From NCBI GenBank assembly GCA_030427905.1, contig JAUICL010000001.1, positions 124,001 to 188,000 of the forward strand: a stretch of 64,000 nucleotides of DNA, in the 5' to 3' direction. The notes beneath the pieces are model-generated. The model saw only the letters and a list, made by a program, of their open reading frames with translations, ran no database searches and was not told the origin of the DNA. The DNA is from Bacteroidia bacterium (GTDB lineage: Bacteria > Bacteroidota > Bacteroidia > Flavobacteriales_D > Cryomorphaceae). Shown here one piece after another: positions 56,660 through 64,000 of this stretch (positions are counted from its first letter, which is position 1; every line of letters begins with the position of its first letter). Made by a program: the position numbers and the translations under genes.

Positions 56660-57018
56660 TACAATGTCAATTCAATGTTTGGATCCCAGAACGACTCTTT
56701 GAAATCGACAACGACATCGTTAACAATTTCGTGCCCTTCCTGTTCCAATAATTCTTTCATTTTGTTGGGAGTCTCAAAATGACTCTTACCGGTTAAGGCC
56801 CCCACTCTATTTACAACCCTGTGCGCCGGCACCTTTTCGGCTTGCTGATGAGAGCCATTCATAGCCCACCCCACCATTCTCGACGACCGTGCCATACCAA
56901 GATATTTAGCTATTGCACCATAATTGGTAACCCTTCCCTCGGGTATTAACCTCACCACTTGGTACACCTTTGAAAAGAAATCCTTGTTGGCTTCGCTAAG
57001 CTTGGTTACTGACATCAC
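56659..57018 (-). CDS. alkyltransferase-like protein (ATL), MGMT fold without acceptor Cys
   Basis: The 119-residue protein has the DNA-binding domain of O6-alkylguanine-DNA alkyltransferase: IPEGRVTNYGAIAKYLGMARSSRMVGWAM, given in parts as IPEGRVTNYGAIAKYLG and MVGWAM. The active-site PCHRV reads PAHRV, so the alkyl-acceptor cysteine is replaced by alanine. This is the defining feature of ATLs, which bind alkylated guanines and hand them to nucleotide excision repair. It overlaps trmB by 23 bases and shares a base with mrp. Confidence 0.9.
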   Translation of the reverse strand: MMSVTKLSEANKDFFSKVYQVVRLIPEGRVTNYGAIAKYLGMARSSRMVGWAMNGSHQQAEKVPAHRVVNRVGALTGKSHFETPNKMKELLEQEGHEIVNDVVVDFKESFWDPNIELTL

Positions 57019-57700
57019 TTAGTCTGAAGCTTACATAGTGAATATTCTTACCGACAGCCAAAAACTTCTCTTCGTAAAAGGTTTTTACATTCAGAATCTC
57101 TTGCATGTCGGGGCTAAAAGAGTCAAAATCCTTCACGTAAAGGTCATCGGTGTTGTGAATGATTTGATGGTTACCTTCTTCAATGGCTTCCATGGTTTTT
57201 TCATAGAGCACATCGCTATCCGTTTTTACGTGCACGACACCATCTGGCTTCAGAAACTTTCGATATCGCTCTAGAAAAATATTGCTCGTAATACGCTTGG
57301 TGCCTTTTTTATCCTTGGGCTGTGGGTCACTAAAGGTAAGCCAGATATGATCGACTTCATTCTTATCGAAATACGTATTGATGAACTCAATTTTAGTTCG
57401 AAGAAAAGCGACGTTTTTCATCTCATCTTCATCTGCTGTTTTGGCTCCACGCCAAATTCTGGCTCCTTTCACATCCACCCCGATAAAGTTCTGTGTAGGG
57501 TACTTCTTTGCCAGAGCTATGGTATACTCCCCTTTACCGCAGCCAAGTTCTAAGGTGATGGGTCCATCATTTTTAAAAAATTCTTCGTGCCACTTACCCT
57601 TCATATGGTGAGCGCCCGAAGTCATTTGTTCATTGGTCGGTTCGAAAACGCATGGAAACGTTTTCATCTCTGCAAAATGTTCTCTTTTCTTTTTTCCCAT
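56996..57700 (-). CDS. trmB: tRNA (guanine-N(7)-)-methyltransferase TrmB
   Basis: TrmB makes m7G46 in tRNA. The start MGKKKREHFAEMKTF at 57700 was chosen; the 12 earlier codons overlap the promoter box. The 234-residue protein has the SAM loop LELGCGKGEYTIALAKKYP, then FIGVDVKGARIWRGAK, and the TFSDPQPKDKKGTKRI tRNA-binding motif. It opens the minus-strand run that reaches korB. Confidence 0.96.
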   Translation of the reverse strand: MGKKKREHFAEMKTFPCVFEPTNEQMTSGAHHMKGKWHEEFFKNDGPITLELGCGKGEYTIALAKKYPTQNFIGVDVKGARIWRGAKTADEDEMKNVAFLRTKIEFINTYFDKNEVDHIWLTFSDPQPKDKKGTKRITSNIFLERYRKFLKPDGVVHVKTDSDVLYEKTMEAIEEGNHQIIHNTDDLYVKDFDSFSPDMQEILNVKTFYEEKFLAVGKNIHYVSFRLSDVSNQA

Positions 57701-57716
57701 GGTAATATTCGACTCG

Positions 57717-57724
57717 CAAAAGTA
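57717..57724 (-). promoter_or_regulatory. -7 box of the trmB promoter
   Basis: A perfect TACTTTTG on the minus strand 16 bases before the trmB ATG. A clear TTG at the usual -33 distance is not seen. Confidence 0.55.
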
Positions 57725-57752
57725 AGTATTCAACATTGATAAAGGGTATTCA

Positions 57753-57760
57753 TACTTTTG
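57753..57760 (+). promoter_or_regulatory. -7 box of the glycosyltransferase promoter
   Basis: A perfect TACTTTTG whose expected start point (57764-57767) falls at the proposed TTG start codon, suggesting a leaderless transcript. Confidence 0.5.
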
Positions 57761-57765
57761 GTGAA

Positions 57766-58788
57766 TTGAAGGTATTATTCGCCATACTAGACTGGGGCTT
57801 GGGACACGCTACGCGCAGCACTCCGATCATTTCCTTTTTGCAGGAGCAAGGAGCTGAGATTATCATAGCATCACGCGGGCTTTCTGGAATGTACCTAAAA
57901 AGGAATTTCCCAGAACTCCATCAGCTAACCTTCCCCGACTCTGATGTGACGTATTCATCCATGGGAGCTACCCCGTCCATCTTAGCCCGTGGCCTAGCTC
58001 AGCCTACCATCAACCAAAAGCAGAAAGAATGGACTGAAATGGCTGTTGAGCAATATGGGATCACACATATTATCTCAGACAATGTTTACGGCATTTATTC
58101 ATCCAAGGTCAGATCCATTCTGATTACACATCAGCTCCAGTTGCAAACTAAGTTGCTACAAAATCAAGTAAACAAGAGACTTGCTAAATGGATCGACCGG
58201 TTTGATGAAGTGTGGGTACCTGATGTTGAAGGTGAACACGCTCTGACCGGAGAGTTGACAAAAAACATCTACTTGAAGACCCCGGTAAAGCATATCGGCA
58301 TATTAACAGCGCTGGAAAATGTAGATGGGGGTAACATGGAATTTGAGTTTATCGCCATGTTAAGCGGTCCAGAGCCACTCCGCTCCGACTTGGAAATTAA
58401 ACTCGAAAAGCACCTGTCAAAACTTGGCGGGAATCACGCACTCGTCCGTGGAACGAATAAAGCCAAAACAACTCCGATTCGCGATAACATCACCTATTTT
58501 GACCTTGTTCAGAACGGGGAGTTGAGTCGGCTGATCGCGCAATCTAATGCGGTTATTTGTCGCTCTGGCTACTCGAGTATCATGGACCTTATAGCTCTGA
58601 GGAAGCCAGCCATACTCATCCCAACTCCAGGCCAGCCAGAACAGGCTTATCTATCGCAGCGCTGCGCCCATCGAAAGTGGTTTACTGCGAGTGAACAGAA
58701 ACGTCCGATAACCAAGGAGCCCATTTTTGGACACACCGGCGCCAACCCGTACGACTTTAAAGAAAAAATTCTGAAGGCTCTGTTTTAG
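57766..58788 (+). CDS. MurG-like GT-B glycosyltransferase
   Basis: The protein resembles Bacteroidota glycosyltransferases of the MurG/GT28-like superfamily. The conserved N-terminus KVLFAILDWGLGHATRS has no ATG before it; TTG at 57766 gives MKVLFAILDWG and 340 residues. Another in-frame TTG at 57736 would add ten residues but precedes the -7 box. The C-terminal half has the donor-site CRSGYSSIMDLIALRKPAILIPTPG, given in parts as CRSGYSSIMDL and AILIPTPG. The acceptor is unknown. Its stop overlaps the phoR stop by 4 bases. Confidence 0.85.
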   Translation: MKVLFAILDWGLGHATRSTPIISFLQEQGAEIIIASRGLSGMYLKRNFPELHQLTFPDSDVTYSSMGATPSILARGLAQPTINQKQKEWTEMAVEQYGITHIISDNVYGIYSSKVRSILITHQLQLQTKLLQNQVNKRLAKWIDRFDEVWVPDVEGEHALTGELTKNIYLKTPVKHIGILTALENVDGGNMEFEFIAMLSGPEPLRSDLEIKLEKHLSKLGGNHALVRGTNKAKTTPIRDNITYFDLVQNGELSRLIAQSNAVICRSGYSSIMDLIALRKPAILIPTPGQPEQAYLSQRCAHRKWFTASEQKRPITKEPIFGHTGANPYDFKEKILKALF

Positions 58789-59825
58789 GCTTTCTCCAGT
58801 GTGAATGAGAATGCGGACCCCTTTCCGACTTCACTACGGACATTGACGTGCTGTTTGTGTGCTTCCACAATGTGCTTGCAAATGGCCAAACCTAGACCCG
58901 TTCCACCTTGATGTCTAGATCTGCTCTTGTCCACTCGATAAAAGCGCTCAAATAGTCTTGACAAATGCTCTTGGCCGATTCCAGGGCCATTGTCTTCAAC
59001 TTCAATCAAGGTCTGGTCACCCATATCGAAGTAGCGCACAGTAGTTTGCCCACCTTCTTTGCCATACTTGATACTATTTGCAATCAAATTGGTGAGGACT
59101 TGACTAATTCTAAACCGATCAGCCAGAACCATGATTGGTTTATCGTAGGCCTTATCGAAGGCGAGTTTAATGTTCTTCTCTTCAGCGTCGCGCTCTAAGT
59201 TCTCGAAAACTTCGCGCGTCAAATCAAGAATATCCATCTTTTCGATATCGAGCTTCAGATTGCCTGACTCAAACTGGGTGATGGTGTCGAGATCTTCAAC
59301 GATCATGGTCATTCTCTCAACCGATTTTGCTGCTTTCTTTAAGAACTTCTTATTGAAGTTGGGATCTTCAAGAGCACCTTCAAGCAAAGTCAAGATATAT
59401 CCTTGGATGCTAAAAATCGGGGTCTTCAATTCATGCGCAACGTTACCGACAAACTCCTTTCTAAAATTCTCCTTTTCTCTCAGGTCTTGGATTTCGGCCA
59501 TACGATCTTCGGCCCAGTCTGCCACCTTCTTATTCACATCGCCAATCACATCTTTGGCCATGTCAAACTGAAAAGCATCACGCTCCACACGCATTGAGTG
59601 CATGTTTCGAAAAATGAGTTTGATCTTTTGATAAATGAACTGCTGGAGCGACTTATAGAAAATCAGCCAGGTGCCGAGAAATACCAGCACCGTGAAAATT
59701 AATGACTCTAGCCAATCTACACTTCCACTAATCAAAAAGCGCACCCCCACACCGATAAGTGTAGAGACTAATGTGGTAGCAAGAGCAGTAAGTAAGGCTA
59801 TTTCCCGAGGGCTTCGGCCGTTCAT
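58785..59825 (-). CDS. phoR: sensor histidine kinase, PhoR-like
   Basis: The 346-residue protein has two N-terminal transmembrane helices (about residues 10-30 and 38-60) with almost no periplasmic loop, then HisKA with FVGNVAHELKTPIFSIQG and HATPase with NLIANSIKYG, DNGPGIG and GLGLAICKHIVEAH. This architecture matches PhoR-type kinases that sense the state of the Pst/PhoU system rather than an external ligand. It overlaps the response regulator by 4 bases. The Pho assignment rests on similarity and architecture. Confidence 0.88.
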   Translation of the reverse strand: MNGRSPREIALLTALATTLVSTLIGVGVRFLISGSVDWLESLIFTVLVFLGTWLIFYKSLQQFIYQKIKLIFRNMHSMRVERDAFQFDMAKDVIGDVNKKVADWAEDRMAEIQDLREKENFRKEFVGNVAHELKTPIFSIQGYILTLLEGALEDPNFNKKFLKKAAKSVERMTMIVEDLDTITQFESGNLKLDIEKMDILDLTREVFENLERDAEEKNIKLAFDKAYDKPIMVLADRFRISQVLTNLIANSIKYGKEGGQTTVRYFDMGDQTLIEVEDNGPGIGQEHLSRLFERFYRVDKSRSRHQGGTGLGLAICKHIVEAHKQHVNVRSEVGKGSAFSFTLEKA

Positions 59826-60508
59826 TTAGCTTCGAATTTGTAGCCTACTCCCTTCACCGTTTTGATGAAGTCGCTACCAATTTTTTCTCTGAGCTTTCTG
59901 ATGTGTACATCGATTGTTCGATCACCAACCACTACATCATTCCCCCATACCGTATTGAGGATAATCTCACGTGTGAAAACGCGACCGGGTTTACTTATAA
60001 GGAGTGCCAATAGTTCGAATTCCTTCTTCGGCAAACTCATCTCGTTGCCATCTTGAAGCACTAAGTACTTTTCTTTGTCAATGACAATTCCGCCTACTTC
60101 TGCCGTTTCCGAAACCACTTCTGTCGTACCTTTTCTTCTGAGCAAAGCTTGAATTCTGGAAAGCAATACGCGAGGCTTGATAGGCTTAGAGATATAGTCA
60201 TCAGCCCCGGCATCAAACCCGGCTATTTGCGAGTAATCTTCGCCACGCGCAGTCAAAAAAGCGATTACGCTTCCATTCAACCGATCGATGTCTCTCAACT
60301 CAACACAAGTCTCGATACCATCCATATCAGGCATCATAACATCGAGTAATATAAGGTCTGGAATAAATTCTTTAGCGATACCAATTGCATCTCTTCCATT
60401 GCTTGCCGATTTAATATGATACCCCTCTTTCTCGAGGTTGTATGTTATCAGATCGATAATGTCTGGTTCATCATCTACCAGTAGAATTTTCTCTTTTGTG
60501 GCACCCAT
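59822..60508 (-). CDS. phoB: response regulator, PhoB-like
   Basis: The protein has a receiver domain (VDDEPD, phospho-acceptor in LILLDVMMPDMDGIE, Lys in ISKPIKP) and a winged-helix DNA-binding domain (LPKKEFELLALLISKPG, VFTREIILNTVWG, VHIRKLREKIG, KGVGYKFE). The start MGATKEKILLVDDE at 60508 was preferred over an in-frame ATG at 60523, which would lie at the expected transcription start of the TACTTTTG box. Members of this family bind direct repeats with an 11-bp period. Confidence 0.9.
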   Translation of the reverse strand: MGATKEKILLVDDEPDIIDLITYNLEKEGYHIKSASNGRDAIGIAKEFIPDLILLDVMMPDMDGIETCVELRDIDRLNGSVIAFLTARGEDYSQIAGFDAGADDYISKPIKPRVLLSRIQALLRRKGTTEVVSETAEVGGIVIDKEKYLVLQDGNEMSLPKKEFELLALLISKPGRVFTREIILNTVWGNDVVVGDRTIDVHIRKLREKIGSDFIKTVKGVGYKFEAK

Positions 60509-60531
60509 GGTTGAAGGATTCATAAGACTGA

Positions 60532-60539
60532 CAAAAGTA
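60532..60539 (-). promoter_or_regulatory. -7 box of the phoB-phoR promoter
   Basis: A perfect TACTTTTG on the minus strand. It would put the transcript start near 60525, giving a 17-base leader for the start at 60508. Confidence 0.5.
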
Positions 60540-60623
60540 ACGCGGGCTCGAAGCCATGGTGTTACTCTCTTGTTAAGCCTATTTTAATTCAAATATAGGA
60601 ATAGAGAAGAATTCAGCGCACCC

Positions 60624-60650
60624 TTAACATTAAGTAAACAATGAAATAAC
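60624..60650 (+). promoter_or_regulatory. candidate PhoB-type operator (11-bp direct repeats)
   Basis: Pentamers TTAAC, TAAAC and ATAAC lie at 60624, 60635 and 60646, each separated by 6 bases, an exact 11-bp period; a weaker GTAAG at 60657 continues the phase. PhoB-family regulators bind such pentamer direct repeats. The site is about 90-117 bases upstream of the lipoprotein gene. The rest of 60540-60740 shows no convincing promoter box. Confidence 0.5.
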
Positions 60651-60740
60651 ACAGCGGTAAGAGTTGCTTCATCTTGCCATCACAGAATGGAGCGTACTTC
60701 GCAGACGAATTTCAAATCGGATTAACAAAAAATTAGTTTA

Positions 60741-62003
60741 ATGAACACGCTAAAGAAAATTGCACATTCAGCCATGATTCTCGCTATGGGATCTGTGGTA
60801 CTTACATCATGTAGTGATGATGATGAAGAAGACCCTACACCATCTAAACCTACAGTACGAATTATTACAGGAGAGGAAACTTGGTCAGCTGACGAAGTTG
60901 TAACTCTTGATGGAAAAGTAGTAGTAGAAGACGGAGGTAAATTGACAATCGAGCCTGGTACTATTATTAAGGCTGCTGCTGGTCAAGGAACAACTGCTTC
61001 TGCACTGATCATTGCAAGAGGTGGTACCATCGACGCTGAAGGAGACGCTGACAACCCAATTATCTTCACATCTGCTTCTGACAACATCGAAGTTGGACAA
61101 ACTGCTGGTACGAACCTAGAAAGAGAAGATAATCAACTTTGGGGAGGAGTTATCATATTAGGTTACGCTCCTACATCTGCTGAGAATGGAGATACTGAAA
61201 CAAACATCGAAGGTATCCCTGCAGAAGCTGGTTACGGTAAGTACGGTGGAGACGACGAAAACGACGATTCAGGAGTATTCAAGTACGTTTCTATTCGTCA
61301 CGGTGGTATTTCTATCGGTGATGGTAACGAGATCAATGGTCTGACTCTTGGTGGAGTAGGTCGTGATACTGAGATTAGCAACATTGAAATCTACGGTACG
61401 CTTGATGATGGTATTGAGTGTTTCGGTGGTACAGTTGATATCGATAACGCGTTGGTATATTACCAAGGTGATGATGGACTTGACCTAGACCAAAACTACT
61501 CTGGTACTATTTCAAACTTCGCTGTTATTCACGGTGATGGTATCGGTACTGACGAGAGTCTTGAGATTGATGGACCAGAAGGATCAACTTACACTGATGG
61601 TCAATTCAAACTTATGAATGGTTTCTGCATCATTGAAGGAGAAGATGGTTCTTCTGCTGACTTCAAATCAAAAGCACAAGGATTTGTTGAGAATGTAACA
61701 TTCATGGCTGGTGGAAAAGCTGTGAAGTTCAGAACTAAATTTGATGGTGACTGCGCCCATGGTTCTGATGCATACTCAAACCTTTTGGATGGTATGTTGT
61801 CATTCACAGACTGCGACATCGAAGATGGTGTTAAAGTTTATGATGCAAACGCTGATGATGAAAACCCAACAACTTGTCCTGATGAACTAGCTGCTTCGCA
61901 AGTAACAGCTGACGAAGAAGTAACTCAGGATGGAGCTGGAAGTTCTTTCGATTACCAATCTGTGTTCAGCTGGACTTGTGCTGGCGAGCGCGGAGAACTC
62001 TAA
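60741..62003 (+). CDS. surface lipoprotein with right-handed beta-helix repeats
   Basis: The 420-residue protein has a lipoprotein signal ending LTSC followed by an acidic stretch (SDDDEEDPTPSKP), the kind of motif linked to surface export of lipoproteins in Bacteroidota. The body has repeated short strands with Gly/Asp/Asn turns: GGKLTIEPGTIIKA, WGGVIILGYAP, FKYVSIRHGGISIGDGNE, ISNIEIYGTLDDGIECFGG and YQGDDGLDLDQN, typical of a right-handed beta helix, with many Asp that could bind calcium. The function is unknown. It precedes a TonB-dependent receptor by 76 bases and next to phoBR may be a phosphate-starvation protein. Confidence 0.82.
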   Translation: MNTLKKIAHSAMILAMGSVVLTSCSDDDEEDPTPSKPTVRIITGEETWSADEVVTLDGKVVVEDGGKLTIEPGTIIKAAAGQGTTASALIIARGGTIDAEGDADNPIIFTSASDNIEVGQTAGTNLEREDNQLWGGVIILGYAPTSAENGDTETNIEGIPAEAGYGKYGGDDENDDSGVFKYVSIRHGGISIGDGNEINGLTLGGVGRDTEISNIEIYGTLDDGIECFGGTVDIDNALVYYQGDDGLDLDQNYSGTISNFAVIHGDGIGTDESLEIDGPEGSTYTDGQFKLMNGFCIIEGEDGSSADFKSKAQGFVENVTFMAGGKAVKFRTKFDGDCAHGSDAYSNLLDGMLSFTDCDIEDGVKVYDANADDENPTTCPDELAASQVTADEEVTQDGAGSSFDYQSVFSWTCAGERGEL

Positions 62004-62033
62004 TCCCAGAATAACAATTAAGCTTTAGTCTTA

Positions 62034-62061
62034 GAGCCCCGATGCTACGGTATCGGGGCTC
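62034..62061 (+). promoter_or_regulatory. intercistronic hairpin without T-run
   Basis: GAGCCCCGAT pairs perfectly with ATCGGGGCTC over an 8-base loop, between the lipoprotein stop and the receptor start. The next bases are CATATAATT, not a T-run, so it is more likely an mRNA stabiliser or partial attenuator that sets the lipoprotein-to-receptor ratio than a full terminator. Confidence 0.6.
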
Positions 62062-62079
62062 ATATAATTAATCCGAATC

Positions 62080-64000
62080 ATGTTTTTTAGTAAGTTTTCA
62101 CAGTTATTTATTGTAGTAGCGTCTCTTTTATCAGCTCAGCTGGCAATTGGACAGGAGAAAGGATTTTTAAGAGGAAACATCACCGATGGTGATTTTGGTG
62201 GCCCGATGATCGGTGCAACCATCGTACTCGCAGACAATCCAGGTGTAGGTACTATTACTGACTTTGATGGGAATTTCTCCCTCTCGTTAGACCCAGGGAC
62301 GTACACTGTGAATATTTCTTATATCTCTTATGCAACACAGTCTTTTGCCGACATAGTGATAACCGAAGGAGAAGTAACCCCGCTTGATGCGACTCTGAAG
62401 TCGGCTATTGATGAGCTAGACGTTGTAGAAGTTGTTGCAGAAGCAAGAAGAAACACTGAAAATGGTGTCTTGCTCGAAATGAAGAATGCATCGGCCGTAC
62501 AGGATGGACTTTCATCCCAGTCGATCAAAAAAGTAGGTGACTCCGATCTTTCAGGAGCAATAAAACGTGTAACTGGTGTAACCGTTCAAGGTGGAAAGTA
62601 TGTCTACGTTCGTGGGCTTGGAGACCGATACACAAAAACTACTCTTAATGGACTTGCAATTCCAGGACTCGACCCTGACGTAAACGCCGTCCAAATTGAC
62701 ATTTTCCCAACAGCAATTCTGGAAAATGTAAACGTTTTGAAATCATTCACACCGAATGAGTATGGAGATTTTACTGGTGGACTCGTCAATATTGTCACCA
62801 AAAAATTCCCTGAACAAAAAGAAACTCAAGTAAGCCTTGGACTCGGTTATGTACAAGGCCAAACTTTTAACAGCGACTACATTCTCTACAACCGTGGTGG
62901 AATGGATTGGCTAGGATTCGACGATGGAATGCGCGAGCTGCCGATCGATCAAAACACGGTAGTACCCGTAGAAGTTGAAGTAGACCCTCAACTTGAAACA
63001 ATTACCAGATCATTTGGACGCGACCTAGCTGTTAAAAGTGCTACTGCCCTTCCGAATGGATCACTATCGTTGGTTCATGGAAATCAACTTAACAAAGAAT
63101 CTGGTACTACCTATGGATATAATTTCGTGTTGAACTACCAGAATCAAACGAACTTCTACAAAGATTTTGAGTCTAATGCCTTCCTGAAGGACAACGACAA
63201 CACAGTCAATGAGCTCTTTCAGGATGAGTCGCGGATAGGTGACGTTGGTGTGAACACAGTGCAATGGAGCGCCATGGCTAGTGGATCTATGAAGAAGGAA
63301 AAGTACGCCCTAACAGGTATGCTTCTTAGAAGCCAAAGTGGAGAGACAACAGCGTCTGATCGGATTGTCAGAAACTTTAACCAAACTGGAGCCATTCTTC
63401 AAGAGTACATCCTTACTTACTCACAGCGCTCTCTATCTACTTTCCTCTTAGATGGAAACTTTAACCTTGGGAAATTACAACTCGATGTTGCTGGAGCTGT
63501 ATCTAAATCGCGGGTATACGACCCTGACTTCAGATCTACAGCTTACTCGTTAACTAATGGATCTCCTACTCTAAACCCCGGTGATGGCGCAGGTATCAAC
63601 CGCTTTTGGCGAGATCTGAATGAGTGGAATGAAAACTTCAGAGCTGACGCAACATATACTTTTTCAAAGCAGTTTAAGCTGAAAGCTGGAGCAAACATCC
63701 TTCTGAAGCAACGTGAGTTTGAAACGATAGCGTATATCCACAGCCGAAGAAACCGATCAGATGTTGATCCAGATCCAGACTGGTTCCTTCAAGAAGACAA
63801 TATTTGGACTTCTGATGACCGATCTGGGACTTACACAATTGGAAACCAAGAACCGATCAACAACTTTGAAGCTCGACAAAATGTGATGGCTGGTTACTTG
63901 ATGGCCGAACATCAAATCACTCCACTCTTTAGAGCTATATACGGTTTGCGTGTTGAAAAGGGTGACATGTTCTACACAGGAGAAGGACAAGTTGGTTTAG
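62080..64000 (+). CDS. TonB-dependent outer-membrane receptor (partial, runs off the window)
   Basis: The frame from ATG at 62080 stays open to the window edge (640 codons) so the C-terminus is missing. It has a signal peptide (MFFSKFSQLFIVVASLLSA, then QLAIGQ), an N-terminal carboxypeptidase-like domain (about residues 30-105, GPMIGATIVLADNPGVGTIT, DGNFSLSLDPGTYTVNISY), then the plug domain with VGDSDLSGAIKRVTGVTVQ and YVRGLGDRYTKTTLNG, and the beginning of the barrel. These receptors import substrates across the outer membrane with TonB energy. The lipoprotein upstream is the likely partner. Confidence 0.93.
   Translation, partial: MFFSKFSQLFIVVASLLSAQLAIGQEKGFLRGNITDGDFGGPMIGATIVLADNPGVGTITDFDGNFSLSLDPGTYTVNISYISYATQSFADIVITEGEVTPLDATLKSAIDELDVVEVVAEARRNTENGVLLEMKNASAVQDGLSSQSIKKVGDSDLSGAIKRVTGVTVQGGKYVYVRGLGDRYTKTTLNGLAIPGLDPDVNAVQIDIFPTAILENVNVLKSFTPNEYGDFTGGLVNIVTKKFPEQKETQVSLGLGYVQGQTFNSDYILYNRGGMDWLGFDDGMRELPIDQNTVVPVEVEVDPQLETITRSFGRDLAVKSATALPNGSLSLVHGNQLNKESGTTYGYNFVLNYQNQTNFYKDFESNAFLKDNDNTVNELFQDESRIGDVGVNTVQWSAMASGSMKKEKYALTGMLLRSQSGETTASDRIVRNFNQTGAILQEYILTYSQRSLSTFLLDGNFNLGKLQLDVAGAVSKSRVYDPDFRSTAYSLTNGSPTLNPGDGAGINRFWRDLNEWNENFRADATYTFSKQFKLKAGANILLKQREFETIAYIHSRRNRSDVDPDPDWFLQEDNIWTSDDRSGTYTIGNQEPINNFEARQNVMAGYLMAEHQITPLFRAIYGLRVEKGDMFYTGEGQVGL

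Overview
The window is chromosomal DNA of a Bacteroidota bacterium, most likely a member of Flavobacteriales. It carries the type IX secretion/gliding genes gldK-gldL-gldM-gldN with a PorP/SprF-family gene, separate gldB and gldC genes, many lipoproteins with short lipoboxes, an outer-membrane TonB-dependent receptor, and promoters of the Bacteroidota type (TTG about 19 bases before TAnnTTTG). MurE has the DNPR motif of meso-diaminopimelate-adding enzymes, and an LptE-like lipoprotein points to an LPS-type outer membrane.

Layout. 1-2.3 kb: GTPase genes der and era, then an initiator tRNA with its own promoter and terminator. 2.4-7.4 kb: an unknown lipoprotein, two surface-polysaccharide type genes and an ABC-F ATPase. 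7.4-13.4 kb: the T9SS motor/core cluster. 13.4-23.8 kb: an arginase-fold protein with a degraded metal site, topA, then miaB, a sigma-54 type activator, lptE, a TPR-like protein, secG and groES-groEL. 24-27.6 kb: a two-component pair and a convergent membrane-bound SpoIIE phosphatase.

27.7-30.9 kb is the one clearly accessory region. It is a repeat island built from 27-bp palindromic ends in left and right forms. One left/right pair encloses a REP-associated tyrosine transposase (RAYT). Two other pairs, about 157 bp apart end to end, look like the same element with the gene removed. Three small orphan genes (a three-helix membrane protein, a SUKH/SMI1 immunity-like protein and a possible lipoprotein) lie between the palindromes. 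Two 182-bp copies of an array of nine 11-bp ACGGTCT-type units lie near the island's two ends.

31-47.8 kb is the division and cell wall (dcw) cluster on the minus strand, transcribed mraZ-rsmH-ftsL-ftsI-murE-mraY-murD-(two stand-alone MurD C-terminal-domain proteins)-ftsW-murG-murC-ftsQ-ftsA-ftsZ-yqeY, with a four-box MraZ operator at its head. The two extra MurD-domain genes are the most unexpected coding feature in the window.

47.9-64 kb: an alpha/beta hydrolase and engB; gldC and gldB; an outer-membrane barrel protein and nadE; a minus-strand run trmB - alkyltransferase-like protein - mrp - NifU-domain - korA - korB that combines Fe-S assembly with an Fe-S oxidoreductase; a glycosyltransferase; a PhoR/PhoB-like pair; and, behind a candidate 11-bp-spaced PhoB-type operator, a beta-helix lipoprotein followed by a TonB-dependent receptor that runs off the window.

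All calls come from reading the sequence by eye. No database search was run.
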